A stretch of 64,000 nucleotides of DNA from contig NZ_SNWX01000001.1 of assembly GCF_004362045.1 (NCBI RefSeq), forward strand, positions 124,001-188,000. The letters run 5' to 3'. Positions 18,583 to 27,094 of the stretch are shown piece after piece (the stretch's first letter is position 1; every line of letters begins with the position of its first letter). Source of the stretch: Halanaerobium saccharolyticum (GTDB taxonomy: Bacteria; Bacillota; Halanaerobiia; Halanaerobiales; Halanaerobiaceae). Position numbers and translations under genes: made by a program. The notes below the pieces were generated by a model. It did not search any database. It saw only the letters and a list, made by a program, of their open reading frames with translations, and had not been told where the DNA came from.

Positions 18583-19245
18583 ATGAGTATTTTTGAGATA
18601 ATGGGACCGGCCATGATCGGTCCTTCCAGTTCTCATACTGCTGGTGCTGCCAGAATTGGGAGAATGGCCAGACTCTTATTTGCGGATAAAATTGATCGAG
18701 CAGTTGTTAAACTGCATGGATCCTTTGCAGATACTGCGGTTGGACATGGAACTGATAGAGCAATTATTGGTGGTTTGCTGGGATTTTTACCTGATGATCA
18801 GCGGCTGCGCAGTTCTTTTGAGCTGGCAAAAAATAAAGGGATGGAATTCTCTTTAGAAGAGGTAAAATTAAGAGAGGTCCACCCCAATACAGCTCAGATT
18901 ATACTGTATAATAAGGAAAAAGCTAAAAACTTAGAACTTGTTGCTTCTTCAATTGGCGGTGGGAGAATTAAAGTTACAGAAATAAACGGCAGTACTGTCG
19001 AATTAACAGGTAGAATGCCCACTCTCTGGATTCTACACCAGGATCGTCCGGGCGAGGTTGGAATTATAACTTCTATTCTGGGCAGTTATAAAATCAATAT
19101 TGCTTTTATGCAGGTTTATAGAAATCGAAAAGGTGATATTGGATCCTGTATTATAGAGATGGATGATCAGCCCAATCAAGATGTGATTAAAGACCTGGAG
19201 AAATCTGAAGATATTTTTCAGGTTCGGTATTTACCCCGGATTTGA
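18583..19245 (+). CDS. sdaAB: L-serine dehydratase, beta subunit
   Basis: 220 residues. It starts with the conserved SIFEIMGPAMIGPSSSHTAGAARIGRMAR and carries a C-terminal ACT domain (LHQDRPGEVGIITSILGSYKINIAFMQV in pieces). In Firmicutes the iron-sulfur L-serine dehydratase is made from separate alpha and beta subunits. The enzyme deaminates L-serine to pyruvate and ammonia. The alpha gene follows 10 bases later. Confidence 0.95.
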   Translation: MSIFEIMGPAMIGPSSSHTAGAARIGRMARLLFADKIDRAVVKLHGSFADTAVGHGTDRAIIGGLLGFLPDDQRLRSSFELAKNKGMEFSLEEVKLREVHPNTAQIILYNKEKAKNLELVASSIGGGRIKVTEINGSTVELTGRMPTLWILHQDRPGEVGIITSILGSYKINIAFMQVYRNRKGDIGSCIIEMDDQPNQDVIKDLEKSEDIFQVRYLPRI

Positions 19246-19255
19246 GGTGGAATAT

Positions 19256-20128
19256 ATGGAATATGCTACAATAAAGGAGCTCGTCTCACTGGCTGCAGCT
19301 GCTGAGACTTCTATCTGGCAAATTGTACTTCAGGTTGAAGCTGAAGAGGAAGAAGTGACTGAGTCAGATGTAAGAAAATCAATGCTTACAAATTTAGAAG
19401 TGATGAAAGAGGCAGTTGATTATGGGCGCCAGAATAATATTCAGACCGGTGGTGGTCTGGTTGGAGATGAAGCTCTTAAGCTTGAAAAATACTTTGCTTC
19501 TACATCAGAAGCGGAACAGAATAATATTTACAACAAAATAATAACTTATGCTCTGGCCACTGCAGAGGTTAATGCTGGCATGGGTAAGATTGTTGCCGGT
19601 CCGACTGCCGGGGCCAGCGGAATAGTCCCTGCTGTAGTCCTCTCAATTGGTGAATACAATAATTTGAGTGATCAGAAGCTGGTAGAGGCGCTGTTTACTG
19701 CCGCTGGACTGGGTTATGTTGTTTCCAAAAAAGCAACTCTGGCTGGTGCAGCCGGGGGGTGTCAGGCTGAATGTGGAGTCGGAGCTGCAATGGCTGCTGG
19801 AGCGGCTGTAGAACTCAGGGGCGGCAGCCCCCAGATGGCAGCTGATGCTTTTGCCATGGCTTTAAAAAACCTGCTGGGTTTAGTTTGTGACCCGGTGGCT
19901 GGACTGGTAGAAGTACCCTGTGTAAAACGAAATGCCTTTGCTGCTGCTCATGCCTATACAGCTTCGACAATGGCCCTGGCTGGAATTGAAAGTGTGATTC
20001 CGGCAGATGAGGTCATTATGGCAATGACAGAAATCGGGGATCAGATGCCGACCTGTCTTAAGGAAACCTCCCGTGGGGGACTGGCAGTAACTCCTACTGC
20101 CTTAAAGATTAAGGCAGATCTGCAGTAG
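19256..20128 (+). CDS. sdaAA: L-serine dehydratase, alpha subunit (Fe-S)
   Basis: 290 residues, starting at ATG 19256 because GAGGTGG (19244-19250) fits it better than the in-frame GTG 19247. The cysteines that hold the [4Fe-4S] cluster are visible in GGCQAECGVGAA, GLVCDPVAG and VEVPCVKRN. The catalytic centre is oxygen-sensitive, which fits an anaerobe. It forms the active enzyme with the beta subunit; a terminator hairpin follows. Confidence 0.95.
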   Translation: MEYATIKELVSLAAAAETSIWQIVLQVEAEEEEVTESDVRKSMLTNLEVMKEAVDYGRQNNIQTGGGLVGDEALKLEKYFASTSEAEQNNIYNKIITYALATAEVNAGMGKIVAGPTAGASGIVPAVVLSIGEYNNLSDQKLVEALFTAAGLGYVVSKKATLAGAAGGCQAECGVGAAMAAGAAVELRGGSPQMAADAFAMALKNLLGLVCDPVAGLVEVPCVKRNAFAAAHAYTASTMALAGIESVIPADEVIMAMTEIGDQMPTCLKETSRGGLAVTPTALKIKADLQ

Positions 20129-20216
20129 AGGTGGAACAGACGGAAACATTTTAAAAAGTTGAATTATAAAGATTGAGTTAAAATAATTATAGTAACTAAA
20201 TTTAACTTATAAATTA

Positions 20217-20250
20217 TTAAGGGACAGCATTAAATAATGCTGTCCCTTAA
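20217..20250. terminator. Bidirectional terminator between sdaAA and the HAD gene
   Basis: A perfect 16-bp inverted repeat, TTAAGGGACAGCATTA (20217-20232) and its complement (20235-20250), lies between two converging genes. The T tract is weak on both sides, but position and strength suit a shared terminator. Confidence 0.75.
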
Positions 20251-20271
20251 ATAGTTAGTTTAGTTTTTGAC

Positions 20272-21105
20272 TTATAACTCCTCTTTCAATTCAGCCACAC
20301 TTTCAAAAACATAATCATAATACTTTTGATCAGCATTCAGATCTTTTAAATCATCTCTTTTACTTTCACCACTCAAAACTAAAATCCCTGTAATTCCTGC
20401 CTCATGAGCCATTCTCATATCAGTATATAAGCGATCTCCTACCATAGCCAGCTCCGATTTTTTTAAATTAAATCTTTTTAAAATATATTCAACAGTAAGA
20501 TTGGATGGTTTGCCCACAATTAAAGGTCTTTTACCTGTGGTGGCTGCCAGCAGTTCGATCATTGCACCTGTATCTGGTTGAGTTTTACCCCCACTTAAGG
20601 GACAGACCAGATCCGGATGAGTGGCTACATAATCAACACCGGAGAGTATCAGCTCATGAGCATCCCAGAGTTTTTGATAGGTTAAGGTTTTATCAAAACC
20701 CAGGACTACATAGTCTACACTTTCTGCTTTTTCTTTAATCTTTTCTTCTCCATTGACGATTTGATGGCCAAAACGTTCCATTTCTTTCCTTAAAGACTCT
20801 GTTCCTAAAAGATAAATTCTTTTCCCTTTCTTATCTCCCTCTTCTGCCAGATAAGAGGCAGTAATCTCACCGGAGTTAATAATTTTTTCAGCAGCAGCAT
20901 CAATCTGCATTTGAGCCAGTTTTTGTTGATAATCAGCTCTATTTTTAGAAGAATTATTGGTTAAAAATATGTAATCCCTGTTTGTCTTTTCAAGTTTTTT
21001 TAGAAAATCAAGACTTCCCTCCAGTCTATCATTTTCCAGATAAATTGTCCCATCCATATCCAGCATAAAAAATTTAATTTTTTTTAGATCAATTAAATCA
21101 CTCAT
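20272..21105 (-). CDS. HAD-IIA family phosphatase (NagD-like)
   Basis: 277 residues. HAD motif I is MLDMDGTIYL (nucleophile and acid/base Asp). Motif II is FLTNNSS, the conserved Lys is in VGKPSN, and motif IV is MVGDRLYTDMRMAHEAG. The large C2 cap between motifs II and III places it in subfamily IIA with NagD, AraL and p-nitrophenylphosphatases. It dephosphorylates small sugar or nucleotide phosphates; the substrate cannot be read from sequence. AAAGGGGATCC precedes the ATG. Confidence 0.88.
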   Translation of the reverse strand: MSDLIDLKKIKFFMLDMDGTIYLENDRLEGSLDFLKKLEKTNRDYIFLTNNSSKNRADYQQKLAQMQIDAAAEKIINSGEITASYLAEEGDKKGKRIYLLGTESLRKEMERFGHQIVNGEEKIKEKAESVDYVVLGFDKTLTYQKLWDAHELILSGVDYVATHPDLVCPLSGGKTQPDTGAMIELLAATTGKRPLIVGKPSNLTVEYILKRFNLKKSELAMVGDRLYTDMRMAHEAGITGILVLSGESKRDDLKDLNADQKYYDYVFESVAELKEEL

Positions 21106-21236
21106 TTGGATCCCCTTTCAAAATTTAATTTTATATTAATTGTCTCAAAAAATAAATATTTACCTTCTAAATTCTAGTATTAATTGATGTTAGTATTAAT
21201 TTATCAGTACTTTTAAATAAATTCAAGTATTAAAGC

Positions 21237-21267
21237 AAAACCCGCCTGCAAAATGCAGCCGGGTTTT
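21237..21267 (-). terminator. Terminator of the minus-strand ugp-like operon
   Basis: A stem of AAAACCCGCCTGCA against TGCAGCCGGGTTTT, with one mismatch and a three-base loop, lies about 30 bases past the ugpB stop and ends in a T-rich run when read on the minus strand. Confidence 0.75.
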
Positions 21268-21296
21268 ATTAAAAAGTCTATTTGCTTTGCTTGAAC

Positions 21297-22592
21297 TTAA
21301 TTATCAAATAACTCAGTATAGTCCTGAAGCACTTTATCAGCCTGACTGTCAGCCTTGTTTAGAGCTTCTTCGGCGGAAGAAACGCCAGTAAACGCTTCTT
21401 CTACAGCTGTATCAACAATATCTCTAATTTCAACAAAATTACCCAGGAGTACACCATTAGCTGCTGGGGACTGAACTCCACTTAATACCTGCAGGAAGGC
21501 GGTCAGGTAGTTGGGATTATCACTAAACCAGCGGTTATCCATTAGAGTTTTAACGGCTGCATTTGTAGCCGGGAAATATCCTGTATCTTTGTGCCACTGG
21601 ATTGTTACATCAGTTGAGCTCAGATAGTCAAAGAATTCTACTACTGCAGCATATTCCTGATCACTGTGACCCTGCATTACCCAGAGGGATGCACCACCGA
21701 TAACTGAATTACCAATTCCATAACCTTCAAAACGAGGAAGGAAGGTAGTTCCAACTTCAAAATCAGCAGTTTCCATAATTGAGCTTAGAGAAGAAGTTGA
21801 CTGAATTAACATGGCAACTTCACCTGCCAGAAAATCCTGGTTGGCAGAGTATTCACGGCCGCCATAGGCGATAACACCTTTTTCTACCATGTCTGTCCAG
21901 CTGCTTAAAACCATTTTTGCAAAATCTCGATTGAGATAAACTTCAGTTGCTCTACCGCTGCGTCCATTATTATTGTTTGCATAAGGCTGATTATGATAAG
22001 CATGCATCTGTTCTAAAATCCAGGCAGGCCAGCCAAAAGAGAGACCATGGTTAGCTGCACCACTGTCGATTATCTGCATTCCCATTTTTTCGATATCGGC
22101 CCAGGTATCCGGAGCTTCCTTAATTCCGGCTGCTTCAAAAGCATCTTTGTTATAGTAGAGCATAGCTGTTGAGGAGTTAAAGGGCATAGAATAAAGCTTA
22201 CCATCAATACTATAGTAGTTTAAAATAGGTTGAATAACACTGCCAAAATCAATTTTACCTTCTGCGATTTCATAAACGGGCACAATGGCTTCACTATCTA
22301 ACATTGTCTGGGTACCTACTTCGTAAACCTGAATAATGTGGGGAGGATTACCCGAACGGACAGCAGAGATTCCCTGAGTTAGAGTTTCGGCATAACTGCC
22401 GGTAAATTGTGCTGTTACATTGATATTTGGGTGTTCTGCGTTAAATCCATCAACAATTTTCTGGACCGCTGCAGTCCGGCCGCCGCTCATCGCATGCCAG
22501 AATTCGAGTTCAATTGTTTGGGCAGAGACCATTCCTGCACTGAGAGCAAAGAGAGTAACTAAAATTAAAATAGTAATTGTTTTTTTTAACAT
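21297..22592 (-). CDS. ugpB: ABC transporter substrate-binding protein, UgpB-like
   Basis: 431 residues, with signal peptide ending GMVSAQ. LEFWHAMSGGRTAAVQKIVDGFN and PPHIIQVYEVGTQTMLDS read in pieces match the UgpB family, which binds glycerol 3-phosphate or glycerophosphodiesters. The C-terminus has the RSPAANGVLLGNF-like segment. It is the last gene of ugpA-ugpE-ugpB, separated from ugpE by about 200 bases. Its ribosome site is separated from the ATG by a perfect hairpin (see the regulatory entry). No UgpC ATPase is encoded nearby. A second, diverged copy lies at 40562-41896. Confidence 0.88.
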   Translation of the reverse strand: MLKKTITILILVTLFALSAGMVSAQTIELEFWHAMSGGRTAAVQKIVDGFNAEHPNINVTAQFTGSYAETLTQGISAVRSGNPPHIIQVYEVGTQTMLDSEAIVPVYEIAEGKIDFGSVIQPILNYYSIDGKLYSMPFNSSTAMLYYNKDAFEAAGIKEAPDTWADIEKMGMQIIDSGAANHGLSFGWPAWILEQMHAYHNQPYANNNNGRSGRATEVYLNRDFAKMVLSSWTDMVEKGVIAYGGREYSANQDFLAGEVAMLIQSTSSLSSIMETADFEVGTTFLPRFEGYGIGNSVIGGASLWVMQGHSDQEYAAVVEFFDYLSSTDVTIQWHKDTGYFPATNAAVKTLMDNRWFSDNPNYLTAFLQVLSGVQSPAANGVLLGNFVEIRDIVDTAVEEAFTGVSSAEEALNKADSQADKVLQDYTELFDN

Positions 22593-22598
22593 AAGTTT

Positions 22599-22637
22599 TC
22601 TTCACTTATTTGAATAAGTGAAGATTACACCTCCTTA
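22599..22637 (-). promoter_or_regulatory. Hairpin between Shine-Dalgarno and start codon of ugpB
   Basis: On the minus strand AAGGAGGTG (22637-22629) is a near-perfect ribosome site but lies 36 bases before the ATG. Between them is a perfect 12-bp inverted repeat, TCTTCACTTATT (arms 22599-22610 and 22613-22624). If the hairpin folds, only 10 unpaired bases remain between site and start, a normal spacing. Confidence 0.6.
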
Positions 22638-22791
22638 TTTTGATGAAAAATGAAGCTAAGTTAGATAACTAATTTTGTAATTGTTATTCAGCTTCCTGAT
22701 TTAATTATTCTAGTCTCACCTCCAGCTATAAAGTGTTTTTTAAGTTCACCTTATTGATCCCTCCTTTGATAGAAAGCAATTTTAACTCTAG

Positions 22792-23619
22792 TTATTTATC
22801 CTGCTGCATGGCAAAACCTTCGACCAGACTTTTCTGCAGAGTTAAATAAACTAATAATGGTGGGATAACCCCCATTATTAGTGCTGCCATAATTACATTC
22901 CACTCCGGTTGGGCATCAGATGGGATCAGCATTTTAAGTCCAATCTGGACCACCCGCACCCGGGCACTGTTGGTAGTTACCAGCGGCCAGAGATATTGAT
23001 TCCAGACCCAGATGAATTCGATAGTAAACAGGGCAACTATGTTACTTTTAGAAAGAGGAATTAAAATTGACCAGAGAAATCTTAGTGGAGTAATACCATC
23101 CATCAGGCTGGCTTCCAGCAGTGATTCGGGAACTGTCATATAGAACTGTTTAAATAGCAAAACTCCAGTTGCACTGGCGAAAAATGGAATAGTCAGCGCA
23201 TAATAGGTATCCAGCCAGCCTAAATTGTCCATTAATTGATAGGTGGGAACAATTCTGATCGGCAGCGGCAGCATGTGCGTAATCAAGATCATGATAAAAA
23301 GAATATTTTTGCCCGGGAAATTTCCGAAATAGACAAAGGCAAAGGCTGCCGAAAGTGAAAGTATAATTTTCCCAACTGCTGTGGTAATTGAAATAAAAGC
23401 ACTGTTAAAAAGTAATTTGCCCATATTGGAACGCTGCCAGGCCTCCCGATAATTATTGAGCATATTGTCTCCAAACTGTAATTTTGGCGGAGAAGAATAA
23501 ACTTCATCTATATTTAAGGTACTGACCATTAAGGCATAAATTATTGGAAATGAAACTAAAAATACAGAAATTATTAAAAATAGATGGATAAAAAGTGTTG
23601 TCGACTTTTTGCGCTTCAT
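22792..23619 (-). CDS. ugpE: ABC transporter permease, UgpE-like
   Basis: 275 residues with six membrane spans. The EAA loop reads EASLMDGITPLRFLWSILIPLSKS, where the cytoplasmic ATPase docks. It is the second permease of a carbohydrate-type (CUT1) importer, most like UgpE. GGAGAGAA precedes the ATG, 15 bases after ugpA. The spacer to ugpB (22593-22791) carries several Shine-Dalgarno-like GGAGG runs but no credible gene. Confidence 0.88.
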   Translation of the reverse strand: MKRKKSTTLFIHLFLIISVFLVSFPIIYALMVSTLNIDEVYSSPPKLQFGDNMLNNYREAWQRSNMGKLLFNSAFISITTAVGKIILSLSAAFAFVYFGNFPGKNILFIMILITHMLPLPIRIVPTYQLMDNLGWLDTYYALTIPFFASATGVLLFKQFYMTVPESLLEASLMDGITPLRFLWSILIPLSKSNIVALFTIEFIWVWNQYLWPLVTTNSARVRVVQIGLKMLIPSDAQPEWNVIMAALIMGVIPPLLVYLTLQKSLVEGFAMQQDK

Positions 23620-23634
23620 TCTGAATTCTCTCCT

Positions 23635-24522
23635 TTACTGATAGAATACTTTTTCGCCTGCATATTTAAACTGAATTACGGTGATTACTGCCACAAAAAC
23701 AAAAAGAATAATTGACTGAGCCGAGGCATAACCGGTCCTCATACTTAAAAAAGCATCCCTAAATAATTTATAAGTGACTATATCTGTGGCCCGGGCCGGT
23801 CCCCCCTGAGTCAGCACATCTACAACTCCAAAAGTTAAAAAGAAGACCTGCAGAGTATTCATAATTAGCAGAAAAAATGTGATCGGCGAAATCAAAGGAA
23901 AAGTAATTCGCCAGAATTTTGTAAAAGGACTGGCTCCATCAATATCGGCAGCTTCCAGTAAGGTTGGAGAAACATTCTGCAGAGCAGCAATAAAAAAGAT
24001 AAAATTGTAGCCGAGCATCCGCCAGCTGGAAGCAATAATAATCAGGGTGAAAGCTGCTGTCCCATTATTAATCCAGTTAAACTCAAGGGTGGTTATTAAT
24101 TGTATATAATAGGACATAAGACCTACATTGGGATGCATTAAAACTCCCCAGATGATTCCGGAGAAGGCAAAAGAAAAAGCAAAAGGCCAGATCAATAAAC
24201 TCTTATAAATCTTTGCTCCTCTAATTTTTTTGTTGGTCACTACAGCCAAAATCAGGGCAGAAGCAATAGAAATAAAGACAGTGACTGCTGTAAAAACAAT
24301 TGAGCGGATTAAACTGTTCCAGTAGGCAGGTGAGGTTAAAAGCCGCTGGAAGTTTTCAAAACCAACATACATTTGTCTGTTGCCAAAGGGTGTGGAGCGA
24401 AAAAAGCTTAAGTAAAGTGACTCCAGGGAAGGATAGATCAAAAAGAGTGTAACTATTGTTATTGATGGTGCAATTAAAAGGTAGGCTAGATATCGATATT
24501 TTTTAGCGAACTTACTGTTCAA
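23635..24522 (-). CDS. ugpA: ABC transporter permease, UgpA-like
   Basis: 295 residues with six membrane spans and an EAA loop EAADIDGASPFTKFWRITFPLISP. FLTFGVVDVLTQGGPARATDI is typical of the UgpA/MalF-type CUT1 permease. The start is TTG behind AGGGGG. First gene of the minus-strand operon. No good minus-strand promoter could be picked in the AT-rich region upstream; the twin LacI-type operators lie 300 bases away and could affect both directions. Confidence 0.88.
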   Translation of the reverse strand: MNSKFAKKYRYLAYLLIAPSITIVTLFLIYPSLESLYLSFFRSTPFGNRQMYVGFENFQRLLTSPAYWNSLIRSIVFTAVTVFISIASALILAVVTNKKIRGAKIYKSLLIWPFAFSFAFSGIIWGVLMHPNVGLMSYYIQLITTLEFNWINNGTAAFTLIIIASSWRMLGYNFIFFIAALQNVSPTLLEAADIDGASPFTKFWRITFPLISPITFFLLIMNTLQVFFLTFGVVDVLTQGGPARATDIVTYKLFRDAFLSMRTGYASAQSIILFVFVAVITVIQFKYAGEKVFYQ

Positions 24523-24726
24523 TCTGATTACCCCCTAAAAGTAATAATATTATGAATTTTTAAAACAGAAAAAATAAATAGCAAACTCTAACTTTATATT
24601 TCTCTGTTAAAATTAAAAACCCTGCTTTCAAATAATAAGATTTAAATAAAATTTAATTTTTAAAGTGGAGTTAAAGCAGTTGGAAAAGAATTTTTTAAAA
24701 TAATCAAACTATTTTCAAAATAACTC

Positions 24727-24755
24727 TTGCAAAAAGATTAACAATCAGGTATAAT
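24727..24755 (+). promoter_or_regulatory. Sigma-A promoter of the carbohydrate locus
   Basis: TTGCAA (24727-24732), exactly 17 bases, and TATAAT (24750-24755). The predicted start is near 24762. Both operators lie downstream of it, in the transcribed leader. Confidence 0.65.
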
Positions 24756-24827
24756 AAAAACAACAATCAAATGAAGATAAAAACAAATAAACCAAAAGTA
24801 AAGCATTTGGTTTTATTTTTTAAACTT

Positions 24828-24884
24828 GATTAAGCGCTTTAGCAAGATTCATATATTTTTTTAAATTTGCTTAAGCGCTTAATC
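24828..24884. promoter_or_regulatory. Twin LacI-family operators
   Basis: GATTAAGCGCTTTAGC (24828-24843) and GCTTAAGCGCTTAATC (24869-24884). The second, read on the other strand, matches the first at 15 of 16 bases. Both have the AAGCGCTT core with central CG typical of LacI-family sites. Centres are 41 bp apart, close to four helical turns, so dimers would sit on the same face. The lacI gene at 37876 ends the same locus and is the natural candidate. CcpA-type cre binding is an alternative. Confidence 0.7.
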
Positions 24885-24977
24885 GGATGTGATCCAGCTG
24901 GATTGGGGAATAAAGAGAGTTATTTGAGTTATTTTTTAAAACCCGGCTGACTGGAGTTATTTTTAAGGAGGTGACAG

Positions 24978-26114
24978 ATGAAGAAAGGAAAAGTTTATAA
25001 TTCAAAATTAAACAAAAGCAGAGACAAAGATACAGATGTTGAAGTTATTCGTTTAAATCATAAAGAGGGTAATACTGTGCGTCCCTATTTTACTCAACCT
25101 TTATTTTCGAATGATGGAGCATATCTTCTCACAGCTTCTGATCGAACTGGATCCTGGCAGCTCTATAATCTTGAAATAAAAACAGGTAAAATGACTCAGT
25201 TAACTGAGGAGAGTGATCTAAGTCCACTCACTGCCTGTCTGGATGGCCAAAAAATGAAAGCTTATTACTGGCAGGATAGAAGCCTAAAATCGGTTGATCT
25301 TTCTAATCTGAAGATAGAAGAAATATATCAGGTCCCTCAGGGTTTTCAGCCTTCCATACTTTCTTTGAGTTCTGATGGTAAATATCTTGATTTTTCTTAT
25401 TCGGAAAAATTAAATCTGAGTACCGTTTCTGGTAGAATTTATTCTGGGATGGAGGAGACATTTTATCAGCATCCAACCAGTGTAGTGATGAGAGTTGATA
25501 CAGAAGAAAAATCAGCCCGGGCCATCTGGGGAGAGAGGAACTGGATTTCGCATGTGATTACCTCTCCTGTGGATAGTGATATTATAGTTTTCTGTCATGA
25601 AGGTCCCTGGCATCTGGTGCAGAGATTGTGGGTTGTAAATGCAGTTACTCATCAGGTGCATCCACTTTTAGAACAGCAGAAACATTTTGAAAGAGCAGGT
25701 CATGAAATTTTTACTGCAAAAGGTAGAGTAGTAGCTCAATATGGAAAACGATCTCAGCTGGAAGAAGACTGGAATAATGCGGATCTATTTATTAAGCCTG
25801 ATGGCAGTTGTAAAGAAAAGTTTTCTTATCCCGGCCCCAAGCCAATGCATGTTCAGGTGAGTTCTGACGAAAAGTATGGGGTTGGGGATGGAGCTTATCT
25901 GAATCAGGACTTTAAAGCAGGAGATAAGTATATGTCTTTAATCAAGTATGAAGCCGGTCAGGCTAAGATGAAGCTTCTCTGTCGCCATGACAATTCCTGG
26001 GAGAGTCAGATTTCGCATCCTCATCCAGTATTTACCCCGGATGATCAAAATGTAGTTTTTAATTCAGATCGGGAAGGAAATGTTAATATTTATCTTGCTC
26101 CTGCTGATTGGTAA
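24978..26114 (+). CDS. ogl: Oligogalacturonate lyase, polysaccharide lyase family 22
   Basis: 378 residues, no signal peptide. The repeated SPDG/TSDRTG-like blades indicate a seven-bladed beta propeller. CHEGPWH (206-212), GHE (241-243), MH (290-291) and QISHPHP (344-350) are typical of PL22. Gln344, His347 and His349, probably with His291, would hold the manganese ion by analogy with Yersinia Ogl. Members cleave digalacturonate and unsaturated digalacturonate in the cytoplasm, giving 4-deoxy-5-keto-uronate. First gene after the operators; AAGGAGGTG precedes the ATG. Confidence 0.85.
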   Translation: MKKGKVYNSKLNKSRDKDTDVEVIRLNHKEGNTVRPYFTQPLFSNDGAYLLTASDRTGSWQLYNLEIKTGKMTQLTEESDLSPLTACLDGQKMKAYYWQDRSLKSVDLSNLKIEEIYQVPQGFQPSILSLSSDGKYLDFSYSEKLNLSTVSGRIYSGMEETFYQHPTSVVMRVDTEEKSARAIWGERNWISHVITSPVDSDIIVFCHEGPWHLVQRLWVVNAVTHQVHPLLEQQKHFERAGHEIFTAKGRVVAQYGKRSQLEEDWNNADLFIKPDGSCKEKFSYPGPKPMHVQVSSDEKYGVGDGAYLNQDFKAGDKYMSLIKYEAGQAKMKLLCRHDNSWESQISHPHPVFTPDDQNVVFNSDREGNVNIYLAPADW

Positions 26115-26217
26115 GCACTGGCTTAATTGCTAGTGGAGTCAGGAAACTTTTTTTGGAGTTTAAGCTCAATTAACTGAGGAGAATATAGGGAGGTGAGAAT
26201 ATCGGAGGTGATAATTT

Positions 26218-27021
26218 GTGAAGAAGATAATGAAATGTTTTCCGGATGGTAAACATAAAGTTTTAACCTTAAGTTATGATGATGGTAAAAAAGCAGATAA
26301 AAAATTAGTTAATATTTTAAATAAATTTAATATTAAGGCAACTTTTCATTTGAATTCTGGCTTAATGGACCAGGACCAGCAGCGAATACAGCCAGAAGAA
26401 ATTAAAAATCTTTATCAGGGACATGAGGTAGCAGCTCATACAGCCACCCATCCAACTCTGGCCAGATGTCCGGGAGAAAAAATAGTGGCAGAAGTGATGG
26501 GAGATCGCAGACAGCTGGAAAAAATTGTGGAATACAGTGTGCGCGGCTTTTCCTATCCTAATGGTTCTTATAATCAGAAGATTAAAAAACTGCTGCCTGA
26601 ACTGGGTCTTGAATATGCCCGGATAGTGGGAAACAGCAATAACTTTTCTTTACCAGAAGACTTGTATTCCTGGCAGGCTACCTGTCACCACAATCATAAT
26701 TTAATGGAATTCGCAGAAAAATTTTCAGCTTTAAAAAAGGAACAGTACTTATATATGATGTATGTCTGGGGACACAGTTATGAATTTGACCGGGATCAGA
26801 ACTGGGAGTTAATAGAAAAGTTCTGCCGCTATATTTCTGATAGAGATGATATCTGGTATGCAGCAAACATAGAAATTGTTGATTATTTAAAAGCTCTGGA
26901 TAACCTGATTTTTGCTGCTGACTGCAGCTTTGTTTACAATCCTTCGGTACTGCCTGTCTGGCTTAATGTTGAAGGTGAGAAAATAAAAATAGATGGTGGA
27001 GCAAAGAAAAAAATTAACTAA
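26218..27021 (+). CDS. Polysaccharide deacetylase family protein (cytoplasmic)
   Basis: 267 residues, without signal peptide. NodB-homology motifs are present: LSYDDGKKAD (catalytic and metal Asp), HTATHP (metal His pair) and RGFSYPNG. The family removes N- or O-acetyl groups from sugars. The lack of an export signal and the place between a lyase and an oligosaccharide importer suggest removal of acetyl groups from imported oligosaccharides (inference). The start is GTG 26218 with CGGAGGTGATAATTT before it; a second GGGAGGTGAG run lies 15 bases further up. Confidence 0.75.
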   Translation: MKKIMKCFPDGKHKVLTLSYDDGKKADKKLVNILNKFNIKATFHLNSGLMDQDQQRIQPEEIKNLYQGHEVAAHTATHPTLARCPGEKIVAEVMGDRRQLEKIVEYSVRGFSYPNGSYNQKIKKLLPELGLEYARIVGNSNNFSLPEDLYSWQATCHHNHNLMEFAEKFSALKKEQYLYMMYVWGHSYEFDRDQNWELIEKFCRYISDRDDIWYAANIEIVDYLKALDNLIFAADCSFVYNPSVLPVWLNVEGEKIKIDGGAKKKIN

Positions 27022-27094
27022 ATATTTTGCAATTAAAATAAGATTATTTGAAAGGGGGAAGATGATAAATCTTGAATAAGATTTATCAAAAAAT

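Larger units (their letters stand above)
24523..24977. other. Divergent control region between ugpA and the PL22 gene
   Basis: 455 bases without a gene, very AT-rich. On the plus strand it holds a sigma-A promoter and, downstream of it, two LacI-type operators (separate entries). A GGAG site (AAGGAGGTG) stands before the PL22 start. No small ORF or RNA gene was seen. Confidence 0.6.
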
